Part shown: positions 37,815 to 46,161 of the stretch, one piece after another
Position numbering within the stretch: position 1 is the first letter of the stretch
Layout of the letters: every line of letters begins with the position of its first letter
DNA from: Qipengyuania xiamenensis
GTDB taxonomy: Bacteria; Pseudomonadota; Alphaproteobacteria; Sphingomonadales; Sphingomonadaceae
Direction of reading: 5' to 3'
Assembly (NCBI RefSeq): GCF_019711495.1
Contig: NZ_JAIGNM010000001.1
Location: forward strand, 186,001 to 250,000
Length of the DNA stretch: 64,000 nt
The notes under the pieces: model-generated
Database searches by the model: none
Told to the model about the DNA's origin: nothing
The model's input: only the letters and a program-made list of their open reading frames with translations
Program-made: the position numbers and the translations under genes

Positions 37815-39466
37815 AGAAGAACTTTACCCCCGAAGACGAACTGCTTTTCCTCGCGCTGGGCGGGTCCGGCGAGATCGGTATGAACGTCAATCTCTATGGT
37901 TGCCAGGGCCGCTGGCTGATGGTCGACCTGGGCATGACCTTCTCGGGCGGGCAATATCCCGGTGTCGATCTCGTTTTCGCCGACCTCGAGTTCATCGAGG
38001 ACCGCACAAAGGATCTCGAGGCCATCGTTCTCACTCATGCGCATGAGGACCATATCGGCGCTGTTCCTTACTTCGCAGCCGATCTGGGCGTGCCGATCTA
38101 CGCGACACCGTTCACTGCCGAACTGGTGCGCAGGAAGCTCGAAGAGGCAGATCTCGAAGGCGAGGTCGAACTCAACATTATCGAGGAAGACCACGGCAGC
38201 TTCCAGGTCGGTCCTTTCGAGGTCACCTACATCCCGCTCGCCCATTCGATCGCCGAGGGCAATGCCCTGCTGATCGATACGCCGCACGGGCGCATCTTTC
38301 ATACCGGTGACTGGAAGCTCGATGAGGATCCGATCATCGGCGAACCAACGACCGAGGAGGAACTTACCGAGATTGGTGACGAGGGCATCCTTGCGCTAGT
38401 TTGCGACAGCACGAACGTTTTCAACCCGTCGCCGAGCGGCTCCGAGGGCGCCGTGTTCAAGGGCCTGCTGGAGGAAGTGCAACGCCATGTTGGCAAGCGC
38501 GTCCTCGTGACGACTTTCGCGAGCAATGTGGCCCGGCTTCACACCCTGGGTGAAGTTGCTCGGGAGACCGGAAGGCAATTGTGCGTTGCTGGGCGTTCTC
38601 TCGACCGCATAATCGATGTCGCCCGGCAGAACGGGTATCTCGAGGACTTTCCCGATACGATCGATTTCGACACGGCTATGGCGCTGCCCCGCGGTGAGGT
38701 GCTGATCATTGCGACCGGCGGGCAGGGCGAGCCTAGGGCAGCGCTGTCCCGGGTATCGGAAGACAATCACCCGATCGAACTGGTTTCAGGAGACGTCGTC
38801 CTGTTCTCCAGCCGCCAGATCCCCGGCAACGAACTGGCGATCGGAGCCGTCCAGAATCGCCTCGCCGCAAAAGGCGTCACCATGGTGACCGACCGCCAGA
38901 GCATGATCCACGTCAGCGGCCATCCCGGCCGCCCCGAACTGGAAGCACTCTATGGATGGCTGCGACCGGAAATCCTTGTCCCTGTCCATGGCGAAGTTCG
39001 CCATATGCAGGAACAGGCAAGGCTCGGGATCGCGAATGGCATCCCAGACGCAGTCTTCCAGCAGAACGGAGACATCGTTCGCCTTGCGCCCGGCGCACCG
39101 GGCAAGATTGCCGAGGTAAGGGCGGGGCGTCTCGTTCTCGATGGTGACATCATCGCGCCGGCAGACGGTGACAGTATCGTGATGCGGCGCCGGATCATGC
39201 ACGAGGGTGTCGTCATCGTTGCCCTTGACGACCAGCTCAATCCCCTGATCGACAGCCTTGGGCTGCCGCTGGACGAGGATTACGAAGATTTCGTGGCAGA
39301 GGCCCGGCAGGATATCGTGACAGCTATCAAGCGGCTGAAGGGCAAGGACGGAAGGTCTGCCGGTGCGGTGCATGAAGCTGCTCGACTGGCCGCCCGCAGG
39401 GCTGCGCAGCGTTGGTCCGGCAAGCGGCCGCAGGTTCGCGTCATGCTTCCCACGAGACTTGGATAG
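37811..39466 (+). CDS. rnj: ribonuclease J
   Basis: 551 residues with a TTG start at 37811 overlapping the coaX stop. Metallo-beta-lactamase / beta-CASP nuclease with 5'-3' exonuclease and endonuclease activity in RNA maturation. Zn ligands: [14 protein letters not shown] and FHTGDWKLD; beta-CASP parts: [27 protein letters not shown], and [20 protein letters not shown] with [10 protein letters not shown]. With RNase E also in the window, the organism has both major RNA-decay nucleases, as usual in alphaproteobacteria. Confidence 0.96.
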   Translation: MKKNFTPEDELLFLALGGSGEIGMNVNLYGCQGRWLMVDLGMTFSGGQYPGVDLVFADLEFIEDRTKDLEAIVLTHAHEDHIGAVPYFAADLGVPIYATPFTAELVRRKLEEADLEGEVELNIIEEDHGSFQVGPFEVTYIPLAHSIAEGNALLIDTPHGRIFHTGDWKLDEDPIIGEPTTEEELTEIGDEGILALVCDSTNVFNPSPSGSEGAVFKGLLEEVQRHVGKRVLVTTFASNVARLHTLGEVARETGRQLCVAGRSLDRIIDVARQNGYLEDFPDTIDFDTAMALPRGEVLIIATGGQGEPRAALSRVSEDNHPIELVSGDVVLFSSRQIPGNELAIGAVQNRLAAKGVTMVTDRQSMIHVSGHPGRPELEALYGWLRPEILVPVHGEVRHMQEQARLGIANGIPDAVFQQNGDIVRLAPGAPGKIAEVRAGRLVLDGDIIAPADGDSIVMRRRIMHEGVVIVALDDQLNPLIDSLGLPLDEDYEDFVAEARQDIVTAIKRLKGKDGRSAGAVHEAARLAARRAAQRWSGKRPQVRVMLPTRLG

Positions 39467-39471
39467 GTTTC

Positions 39472-39756
39472 ATGTCATTGCCAATGGAATGGACTTCGAT
39501 CGTCGCGATTTACGCGCTTTTCTGGGTCGTCAGCGCGTTCGTGCTGCTTCCCTTCGGGGTGCGTACACCTGACGAGGAAGGCATCGCGAAGGTGCCGGGG
39601 CAGGCCGAAAGCGCCCCGGTGAATTTCCGCCCGGGCCTGCTGGCAAAGAGGGCGACGATCCTCGCCGCCGTGCTCTGTGCGCTTTACGTCCTGAACTATG
39701 CCTATGGCTGGATCACGGCCGACGACCTGATCCTGTGGGGACCGGGCGCCGAGTGA
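39472..39756 (+). CDS. DUF1467 membrane protein
   Basis: 94 residues from the ATG at 39472 (MSLPMEWTSIVAIYALFWVV); the frame upstream is rnj shadow. Two membrane helices flank a loop with the conserved FGVRTPDEEGIAKVPGQAES. DUF1467 proteins sit behind RNase J in many alphaproteobacteria; function unknown. It ends the 23-gene rightward run; a convergent gene starts its 3' end 4 bases away. Confidence 0.9.
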   Translation: MSLPMEWTSIVAIYALFWVVSAFVLLPFGVRTPDEEGIAKVPGQAESAPVNFRPGLLAKRATILAAVLCALYVLNYAYGWITADDLILWGPGAE

Positions 39757-39760
39757 TCGC

Positions 39761-42379
39761 TTACTGGCGCAGGCGTTCCAGGGCCTGAGCCAGTACGACG
39801 TACAGCTTGCCCATATCGCTCGACAGCAGAGTTACGCTGACCGCATTGCCATCGCGGGTCGAAAGCAGCGTACGCAGCATCGCCTCGAAATCGTGGATGT
39901 AGCGGTTCACATGTTCCCGGAAATCGCTGTCTGCATCGTAGAGTTCGGCGATTTCCCTCGCTTCGCTGTTGTCGATCAGGCGCACCGCGCGGCGCGTAAA
40001 GATACCGCGGTCGCCGCGCAGATAGCTTGCCCAAGCCGTGTCGGTGACCTCGCTGGAAAGCGCCTTCGCGATGTCGATCGCGTTGGAGTTGAGGCTTTCC
40101 GTAATCAGCGCAACGCGGCGGGCGAAATCGCCATCCACCGTATCGCTGGCCTTCTCGCGCGCGTGGGCGATGCGCGATTCCAGATTGGTGGTCAGTTCGT
40201 TGAGCCTGCCCAGCTGATCGCGCAGTTGCTGCGTCATGGCGCGGGCCGCTTCGTCTGACCGTTCGCGAGCCGCTTCGAGGTCTGCCAGCGTCGACTGGGT
40301 TTTGTCGGCCAAGGCCTTGTCGATCGCTTCCACGCTCTGCTGGCCGACCTTGGTCGAGATCTGGCCGATGCGATGTGCCTGTTCCTCCTCGATCGAGGCG
40401 AGCGCAGCGCGGGCGCGGTTCTCGAGCGTGGCAATTGCTTCTCGGAGTTCGCCCTGCACATGGGCGGCCAGCTCGTTGCTTTCGTTCGAAAGAGCAGCAA
40501 GTCCGGCGCGCAGGCGCTCGACGCTGTCGATCTGCGCTGTCGCCGTCTCGCCGAAATTCGCCTGGAAGGCGTCGAAACCGTCCATAGCCTCGCGTGTGCG
40601 TTTTTCGATTGCCGACATGCTCTCGGTCAGGGTGTCGCCAGTAGCGCGCGCCTGCCCGAGGAGGTTCTGGACTTCGCCGGCCCTGCGTTCGATCTCGGCC
40701 AGACGGTTCTCGGAAGCTTCCATGGCAACGGGAAGCTCGTCGCTGCTGTGCTTGGCGCTTGCCTGGATAAGTTCGAGCAGGCGGACGCTGGCATCGGTCA
40801 GGCGGGCGATATCGCGATCGGTCCCTTCAAGGGCCTCACGGCTGTCACGCAATTGCGCATTGAGAGCGTCTATACCGCCTGCGACCGCTTCGCGCGCTTC
40901 GTGTCCGTGCGCAGCGATATTGGAGAAGGTCTCTCCCAGCGCCGCGACACGCTGGGTCAGTGCCTCGCCTTCTTCGGTAAGGGCGGCGATCTGCGCGAGC
41001 TGCGCCTCACGGCGCTCCGCAATCGCAGCGTCGAGCAGAGTGAACTTCTCTTCGAGCTGTCCGGCGATCTCGTCCTGAGCGGCGGCGAGGGACTGCGTGC
41101 GTTCGCGGGTTTCGATTTCGAAAGCCTTGTTGCGTTCGGCGATCCGCTGATCGACCCGCGCGGCCTCTTCGGAAAGCGCGCGCAGCTTCGCATTTGCGGC
41201 CTCGATTGCCGCCTCGTCGATTTCCTTGATCTCGGTCACCGCTTCGGTGAGGCGGGCGCGCATGTTCTCGATCTGGTTCGACCAGGCTCCCATTGCCGCA
41301 TCTTCACCTTCGCGAACCGAGCGGGCGATAGCCATCGCCTCGTCACGCAGCGAGCCGATACGCTCACGCATGGTCGAAAGGGCGAGTTCCTCGTCTGCAC
41401 TGGCTTGTTTGTGCACCTCTGCAATTTCACTGCGTAGCGAGATCGAGCGTGCATTCAGCGCAGCAAGCGCCTCGATTTCATGGCCGTTCAGCTCATTGCG
41501 GAATTCTTCGCTTTCCGCGCGCAGGGCAGCGAAACGCTGTTCGGCAATGGCCTCGAGTTCCTTGGCCTGCTCGCCAAATGCAGTCATCGCGTCGTCGACG
41601 CTTGTCCGCACTTCTGCGATGCGGCGCTCGCTTTGGCTGCCATGCTCCTCAAGGGTTGCGAAGCCTTCAACCAATGTATCGAGCTGCTCCTGCGCGGTGC
41701 GGCCTACAGCGCCGATGCGGTTGGTAACGTCCTTTGCGGAACTGGCGATCACGGGCAGGTCGTCACGCAGTCTGCCCATATTCTCGAGCGCTGTCGCACT
41801 GACGCTCGCGATTGCATCGACCTGCTCGCCATTGTCGCGGATCAGACCCTGCAAACGATCGGCATTTTCGGAAATGCGCTCGGTGGCGCTGCGACCCAGA
41901 TATTCGAGGTCGCGGGTCTGGCTGCCCAGAAATTCCCGGGCCAGGCTAAGCTCCCGATTGACTACTACGAGGCGCTCTTCAAGCCTCCGGGATTCCTCGG
42001 ACAGGCTGTAAGCAATCTCCCCGAACCGCTTGGCTTCGTGAGCGGAATTGCGCGTGGCCAGCATCCAGAGGCCCACGATCAGAAGCACCGGTATCGCCCA
42101 GGAAGTGGTCCAGGCAATTCCCTGTTGGGCAGTGGCTCCGGCGAGCATGTCGGCACGATTGGTCCAGACGAAAAATCCGGTCCATCCGGCAATCGCCAGC
42201 AGTGCGAGAGTGGGCACAATCCATCTGCGCTTGGGGAGGACAGCTTCCTCCTCCAACCATTCCGCGTCTTCGTATTCGACTTCTTCGATGTGCTCCGGTG
42301 CCAGCGTTTCTGCGGCTTCGGGAGCTTCCGGCGAGGTTTCCTCACCTTCGACGACGGTAATGTGCGAGCGTTTTGCCAT
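39761..42379 (-). CDS. large two-helix membrane protein with a long coiled coil
   Basis: 872 residues. Acidic cytoplasmic N-terminus (to ~50), two membrane helices (about 53-72, WIVPTLALLAIAGWTGFFVW, and 90-108), then ~600 residues of nearly unbroken coiled coil rich in Glu/Ala/Arg with many S/T-x-heptads (for example RISENADRLQGLIRDN, LGQARATGDTLTESMSAIEK). It closes with a compact C-terminal domain (about 770-872) containing YLRGDRGIFTRRAVRLIDN and VSVTLLSSDMGKLYVVLAQA. The design recalls methyl-accepting or apolipoprotein-like rods and DNA recombination/chromosome proteins such as RmuC, but without a nuclease domain. Such proteins are seen in sphingomonads under vague names. Function unknown. 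Confidence 0.85.
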   Translation of the reverse strand: MAKRSHITVVEGEETSPEAPEAAETLAPEHIEEVEYEDAEWLEEEAVLPKRRWIVPTLALLAIAGWTGFFVWTNRADMLAGATAQQGIAWTTSWAIPVLLIVGLWMLATRNSAHEAKRFGEIAYSLSEESRRLEERLVVVNRELSLAREFLGSQTRDLEYLGRSATERISENADRLQGLIRDNGEQVDAIASVSATALENMGRLRDDLPVIASSAKDVTNRIGAVGRTAQEQLDTLVEGFATLEEHGSQSERRIAEVRTSVDDAMTAFGEQAKELEAIAEQRFAALRAESEEFRNELNGHEIEALAALNARSISLRSEIAEVHKQASADEELALSTMRERIGSLRDEAMAIARSVREGEDAAMGAWSNQIENMRARLTEAVTEIKEIDEAAIEAANAKLRALSEEAARVDQRIAERNKAFEIETRERTQSLAAAQDEIAGQLEEKFTLLDAAIAERREAQLAQIAALTEEGEALTQRVAALGETFSNIAAHGHEAREAVAGGIDALNAQLRDSREALEGTDRDIARLTDASVRLLELIQASAKHSSDELPVAMEASENRLAEIERRAGEVQNLLGQARATGDTLTESMSAIEKRTREAMDGFDAFQANFGETATAQIDSVERLRAGLAALSNESNELAAHVQGELREAIATLENRARAALASIEEEQAHRIGQISTKVGQQSVEAIDKALADKTQSTLADLEAARERSDEAARAMTQQLRDQLGRLNELTTNLESRIAHAREKASDTVDGDFARRVALITESLNSNAIDIAKALSSEVTDTAWASYLRGDRGIFTRRAVRLIDNSEAREIAELYDADSDFREHVNRYIHDFEAMLRTLLSTRDGNAVSVTLLSSDMGKLYVVLAQALERLRQ

Positions 42380-42416
42380 TTGCGCGATTTACCACAATCG
42401 AGACGGGCATAAACCC

Positions 42417-42434
42417 CTGTTTAACCATAAACAG
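42417..42434. promoter_or_regulatory. perfect inverted repeat containing TTAACCAT
   Basis: CTGTTTA ACCA TAAACAG, 38 bases before the start of the coiled-coil gene (minus) and ~126 bases before the divergent gene. Its centre reads TTAACCAT, a CtrA-type 8-mer known from Caulobacter. It may be an operator; the binding protein is inferred. Confidence 0.4.
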
Positions 42435-42560
42435 ATGGCGCCGGAGTGGAGGCAGGCTCCCAGAATGTCGTGATTATGGGCAATTTGCACGGTGAGATGG
42501 CTTGGCAGCGGGTGGTCTGCATCCCTATGACCGGACAGGAAAACCACGGGAGTTCGTCGA

Positions 42561-43739
42561 TTGCGCATCGCATTGCTGTCTACGCTCGAGAGAAATCCCG
42601 AGCCCGGACTGCTGCGTCCGGCATTCCGGAGCTATGCCGGTGCGATGGTGGTCGAGCGGCAGCTGGACCTTGCCTTGCAGATGGGTTGCGAACTGGTCGC
42701 CTGCTTCGTCGACAGGATCGAGCGCGAAGTTATCGAACTGCAGCGCAGGGCAGAAGAGGCGGGCCTCAAATTCGTGCCCGTGCGCGAGACGGCGAGACTT
42801 TTCTCTCTCGTGGGTGAAGACGACGAGATATTCGCTATCGCTTCGGGTGTGCTGCCCGAGGCCGATGCCGTTGCAAAGTCCCTGAACCATCACGGCGTTT
42901 TGGCACTCCCGGCCGACCTTGCCGTGCCGCTGGGCTTCGAACGGATAGACCTCGAGCTGGCCTGGGCCGGGATCATGCTGGTTCCGGGCAAACTGATAAA
43001 AACGCTGGGAAATCTTCCCGAAGATGTCGATGCACCTTCGGCCCTCATGCGGATTGCCTTGCAAAGCGGGACACGCATCGTCCAGCTCGATCGCAAGTTG
43101 ATCGACGAGCAGGAATGGCACATCGATCCCGATCCGAAGGCTCTGGCCCAAAGGGAACGCAAGTGGATCGATGCCCAGCGCGAGCCGATCGCATTCACAG
43201 CACCTGGTCTTGCAGTGGCGGAACGCGCCGGCGCAAGACTGGCCCGGGACGTTGTCGGAAGAGGTGCGGAGCGGAGTGCCACAGTCGCATCGGCTGTGTT
43301 TGCAATCGCCGCCTTGGGTCTTGGAAGTTACTTCGGTGCGTGGCTGGGGTTGGGTCTCGCCGCAACCTCTGCACTCTTTGCGAGAATGGGCCGTGTGGTC
43401 GAACGGGTCGCCCAATTGGGCAAGCCCGAGGCGAAGCCAAGCTTGCTGCACCGCGCGCTTGAATGGGCTCTCGACCCGATAATCGTATTCCTGCTTTATC
43501 TCGGCTCGCCAGAAGAGTTCGGATACCTTCGATGGTTCGTGCCGGTCATGCTAATCGGCCTCCTTCGCTTGGCAGAGCGTTTCGCCAGCGAGCCATGGCG
43601 ATCCACCTATGCAGATCGTATCCTGCTTGCCGGTATCCTTTCGTTGGCGGCTTTCTTCGGGTTTTCGAGCGAAGTTGCGGCAGTTCTCGCCTTGCTTATC
43701 CTCGTAAGCCGCTTTTTCCAGCCGGTCAGCGAGGGATAA
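42561..43739 (+). CDS. nucleotidyltransferase-like membrane protein
   Basis: 392 residues, TTG start at 42561 with GGGAG 8 bases before. The N-terminal half has an alpha/beta pattern like sugar-phosphate or CDP-alcohol nucleotidyltransferases: AGAMVVERQLDLALQMGCEL followed by VACFVDRIEREVIE and later ALPADLAVPLGFERIDLE. The usual N-terminal GG-x-GTR loop is not seen (SYAGAMVVE stands there), so catalysis is doubtful. The C-terminal half has four or more helices (ATVASAVFAIAALGLGSYF, IIVFLLYL, FVPVMLIGLLRL, LLAGILSLAAFFGF). Fusions of this kind occur in inositol/ether-lipid synthesis; the role here is unknown. A TTAACCAT motif and an unknown gene follow. Confidence 0.72.
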   Translation: MRIALLSTLERNPEPGLLRPAFRSYAGAMVVERQLDLALQMGCELVACFVDRIEREVIELQRRAEEAGLKFVPVRETARLFSLVGEDDEIFAIASGVLPEADAVAKSLNHHGVLALPADLAVPLGFERIDLELAWAGIMLVPGKLIKTLGNLPEDVDAPSALMRIALQSGTRIVQLDRKLIDEQEWHIDPDPKALAQRERKWIDAQREPIAFTAPGLAVAERAGARLARDVVGRGAERSATVASAVFAIAALGLGSYFGAWLGLGLAATSALFARMGRVVERVAQLGKPEAKPSLLHRALEWALDPIIVFLLYLGSPEEFGYLRWFVPVMLIGLLRLAERFASEPWRSTYADRILLAGILSLAAFFGFSSEVAAVLALLILVSRFFQPVSEG

Positions 43740-43746
43740 CGGCGGC

Positions 43747-43754
43747 TTAACCAT
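43747..43754 (+). promoter_or_regulatory. TTAACCAT motif before the unknown / kinase-like pair
   Basis: TTAACCAT stands 8 bases before a TAGGGG -10-like box (43763-43768), over the -35 region, which itself has no TTG. This is where an activator such as CtrA would be expected to bind. Identity of the regulator is inference. Confidence 0.35.
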
Positions 43755-43774
43755 GCCTGTGCTAGGGGCATCCA

Positions 43775-44740
43775 ATGGACGGGATTTCTCCCATGGATGA
43801 TGCCGAGAACAAGCGCGGCAGCAGCCTTCGCGACGCATTGGCGCGAGGGGATGCGGCGCTTGCTGGCATCCAGCCCATCCTGTCCCATCTCCTGTCGGCG
43901 CCAGACCATTCGCTTTTCAGCGACGAGATCGTGGCGCGCATAAGGGGAATGATCGGTGACCTCGCCAACCAGATTCTTCGCGCCCAGGCCGAAAGCACCG
44001 GTGAGGGCGGGCGGGATGCCTTCGCTGTCCGTCACGCAGAAGCGCTGAGTGAACATCTGCAAGCGTCTGCCGAGCTTCTTTCCCATTGCCACGCGCTGGC
44101 CGTCGAATGGCAGGTTACCGAACGCCTCGAGGCGGAATTCGGGCTGGATCCGGTCCTGTCACCTCTCATGCAACGCATGATTGCCGACAGCGACGGATGG
44201 ATTTCATCCGGAGCCATGGCGGCACTCGCGGCTCAGGCACGTTTCGTCCAGGCGCAGCGCCGGATGGAACTGCCGATCAGGGAATTGCCCGGGGACCTGT
44301 TCCACCGCACCCTCCTGAATTGGCGGGAATACTGCGGCGAGGGACAATCGGAAGCCGTGACCCGGGCAGAAACGAAATTGCGGGCAGGCTTCGATGAAGG
44401 GGCGGGAAGGCTCGCCTTGCTGTCACGTCTGGTGTCGGCGCTTGGAGAACGAGCGCAAAGTGCACTCGTTATCGAGGATGCCGGTTCGGGGCTGTTCTTC
44501 ACTGCCCTTGCCAATCTCTCGTCTCAGCCGCGTGGACTGGCGGTCCTTTCGAGCCATGCCCGGCAGGCAGTCCGTTTCGCGCTTGGCCTGCGCGCAGCGG
44601 GTATGGAAGCCGCCCAGATCGACGAAGTCCTCCTGATGCTCCATCCCAGCGGTGCCCCGGTTGCCGGACTAGCCGACATCGGTGAACGCGAAGCGCGGAC
44701 GTTGCTTGCCAGCTCCAGCGAGGGATTTGCTACACGATGA
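43775..44740 (+). CDS. unknown soluble protein coupled to the kinase-like gene
   Basis: 321 residues from the ATG at 43775; the ATG at 43793 (MDDAENKRGSS) is as likely, and better if transcription starts near 43775. Mostly helical, no signal peptide or membrane segment. Distinct stretches: LSHCHALAVEWQVTERLE, LDPVLSPLMQRMIADSDGW, and ELPGDLFHRTLLNWREYCG, then an Ala/Leu-rich C-terminal half ending with VLLMLHPSGAPVAGLADIGE. No family recognised. The 4-base overlap with the next gene points to a stoichiometric partner. Confidence 0.7.
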   Translation: MDGISPMDDAENKRGSSLRDALARGDAALAGIQPILSHLLSAPDHSLFSDEIVARIRGMIGDLANQILRAQAESTGEGGRDAFAVRHAEALSEHLQASAELLSHCHALAVEWQVTERLEAEFGLDPVLSPLMQRMIADSDGWISSGAMAALAAQARFVQAQRRMELPIRELPGDLFHRTLLNWREYCGEGQSEAVTRAETKLRAGFDEGAGRLALLSRLVSALGERAQSALVIEDAGSGLFFTALANLSSQPRGLAVLSSHARQAVRFALGLRAAGMEAAQIDEVLLMLHPSGAPVAGLADIGEREARTLLASSSEGFATR

Positions 44741-46113
44741 GCGAGACGATCCAGACATTGACGCGGGCCCGGACGGATGGGGAGGACTGCCTGATCGAGG
44801 CCGGAGAGCAGCTGGCCGATCTCAATCGCGCATGCGGCGGCGAGATTGGAAAGACGCTCGCGATTCCGGAGCTGCTTTCGCTGGTCGTGAAGGCTCGCCA
44901 GTACGGCTTGAAGCTCGCCCGCCAGTTCAAGGCTATCGATGGTGACAAACAGGTCACTGCCTGGGCCGAGATCACTCCTTCGTTCGGAGGCGACAGCGGT
45001 TGTGAAATCTCCATTGCCAATTGGCATGTCGACGACGCTCCGCAGGACAGCGCGGAGGAAGAAATTCGTCGTCGCACAGAGATCAACCGCCACCTTGCGG
45101 AATGCTCGGCGCGCCTCGATCCACAGCAACGGGTCCTGTCCATCGAAACCGATGCCGATGACCTCGAACAGTTCGCCGAAAGGGTGCGAAACGCAGTCGG
45201 CAAACCCTGGACAGATTTCGTCGAATTTCCCGGCAATGCCCACGCGCAGCCGATGCATTGGCGTATGCTCGACGGGGCAGACTGCCGGATCGAAGGCTCG
45301 CGCCGCAGCTGGTCGGCACATCTCGAGCCTCTCGGGAAGGTCGATCCGGGCAGTGCGGGCTTCGTTCTGTATCTCAGCGCTTCACAGCCGCTCGCAGCCG
45401 TGAATGCGTCCGCTGGAAGCAGGACGCCGTCTCTCGGACGTGAACTGACGCCGGTCCTTCGCCAGCCCATCAACCGGATTATCGCAAATGCCGAAACGAT
45501 CCGGACCAAGCTGGCCGGCCCTCTAGCCGAGGAATACAGCGACTATGCAGGCGACATTGCCAGCGCCGGGCAGCATCTCCTCGCTTTGATCGACGACTTG
45601 TCCGATCTCGAAGTGGTCGAAGCCGATGATTTCTCTACTGCGCCTGACCTGATCGATCTCGCCGATGTGGCACGCCGGGCATGCGGAATTCTCGGTGTCC
45701 GGGCCAGCGAAAGGCAGATCCGGCTTGATCCTCCGGCCGAGGGTGAGATGCAGATGGCCACCGCCGAATTCCGGCGTGTGCTCCAGGTGCTCCTCAATCT
45801 CATCGGCAACGCTATTCGCTACGCACCGGAAGAGAGCAGGGTCTGGGTCAGGCTCGATCGAGTGGGAGAACGGGCGATGGTGACCGTGGCCGATCAGGGG
45901 CATGGTCTCGACGAAGAGCAGCAGGCCAAGGTGTTCGAGAAGTTCGAGCGGCTCGGCAAGCAGGGTGACGGAGGCTCTGGCCTCGGTCTCTACATCTCCC
46001 GCCGGATTGCTCGTGCGATGGGCGGCGATCTTACCGTCGAAAGCGCGAAGGGGCAGGGTGCTCGCTTCACCCTGTCGGTTCCGGTCGCCGAGGCCGACGT
46101 TCCGGACGCATAG
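44737..46113 (+). CDS. histidine-kinase-like protein lacking the phosphoacceptor His
   Basis: 458 residues. No membrane segment; residues 1-220 form an unknown input region. The dimerisation domain shows LTPVLRQPINRIIANAE, which aligns with the H-box (S-H-E-L-R-T-P-L-N-x-I), but the His is Pro239. The ATP-binding domain looks complete: N box LLNLIGNAIRYAPEE, G1 VADQGHGLDEEQ, F box FEKFERLG, G2 GGSGLGLYISRRI. So it may bind ATP without autophosphorylating, as in DivL of Caulobacter (Tyr in that place), or phosphorylate another site. No response regulator is adjacent. A terminator follows at 46118. Confidence 0.85.
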   Translation: MSETIQTLTRARTDGEDCLIEAGEQLADLNRACGGEIGKTLAIPELLSLVVKARQYGLKLARQFKAIDGDKQVTAWAEITPSFGGDSGCEISIANWHVDDAPQDSAEEEIRRRTEINRHLAECSARLDPQQRVLSIETDADDLEQFAERVRNAVGKPWTDFVEFPGNAHAQPMHWRMLDGADCRIEGSRRSWSAHLEPLGKVDPGSAGFVLYLSASQPLAAVNASAGSRTPSLGRELTPVLRQPINRIIANAETIRTKLAGPLAEEYSDYAGDIASAGQHLLALIDDLSDLEVVEADDFSTAPDLIDLADVARRACGILGVRASERQIRLDPPAEGEMQMATAEFRRVLQVLLNLIGNAIRYAPEESRVWVRLDRVGERAMVTVADQGHGLDEEQQAKVFEKFERLGKQGDGGSGLGLYISRRIARAMGGDLTVESAKGQGARFTLSVPVAEADVPDA

Positions 46114-46117
46114 AAAA

Positions 46118-46137
46118 AGGGGCGCCGAAGCGCCCCT
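46118..46137. terminator. bidirectional rho-independent terminator
   Basis: AGGGGCGC CGAA GCGCCCCT, an 8-bp perfect stem with a stable CGAA tetraloop. The minus-strand side is followed by TTTTTC (end of gltA); the plus side by GATCCTTC, weaker, after the kinase-like gene. Confidence 0.8.
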
Positions 46138-46161
46138 GATCCTTCAAATTTGTATGGCCGC

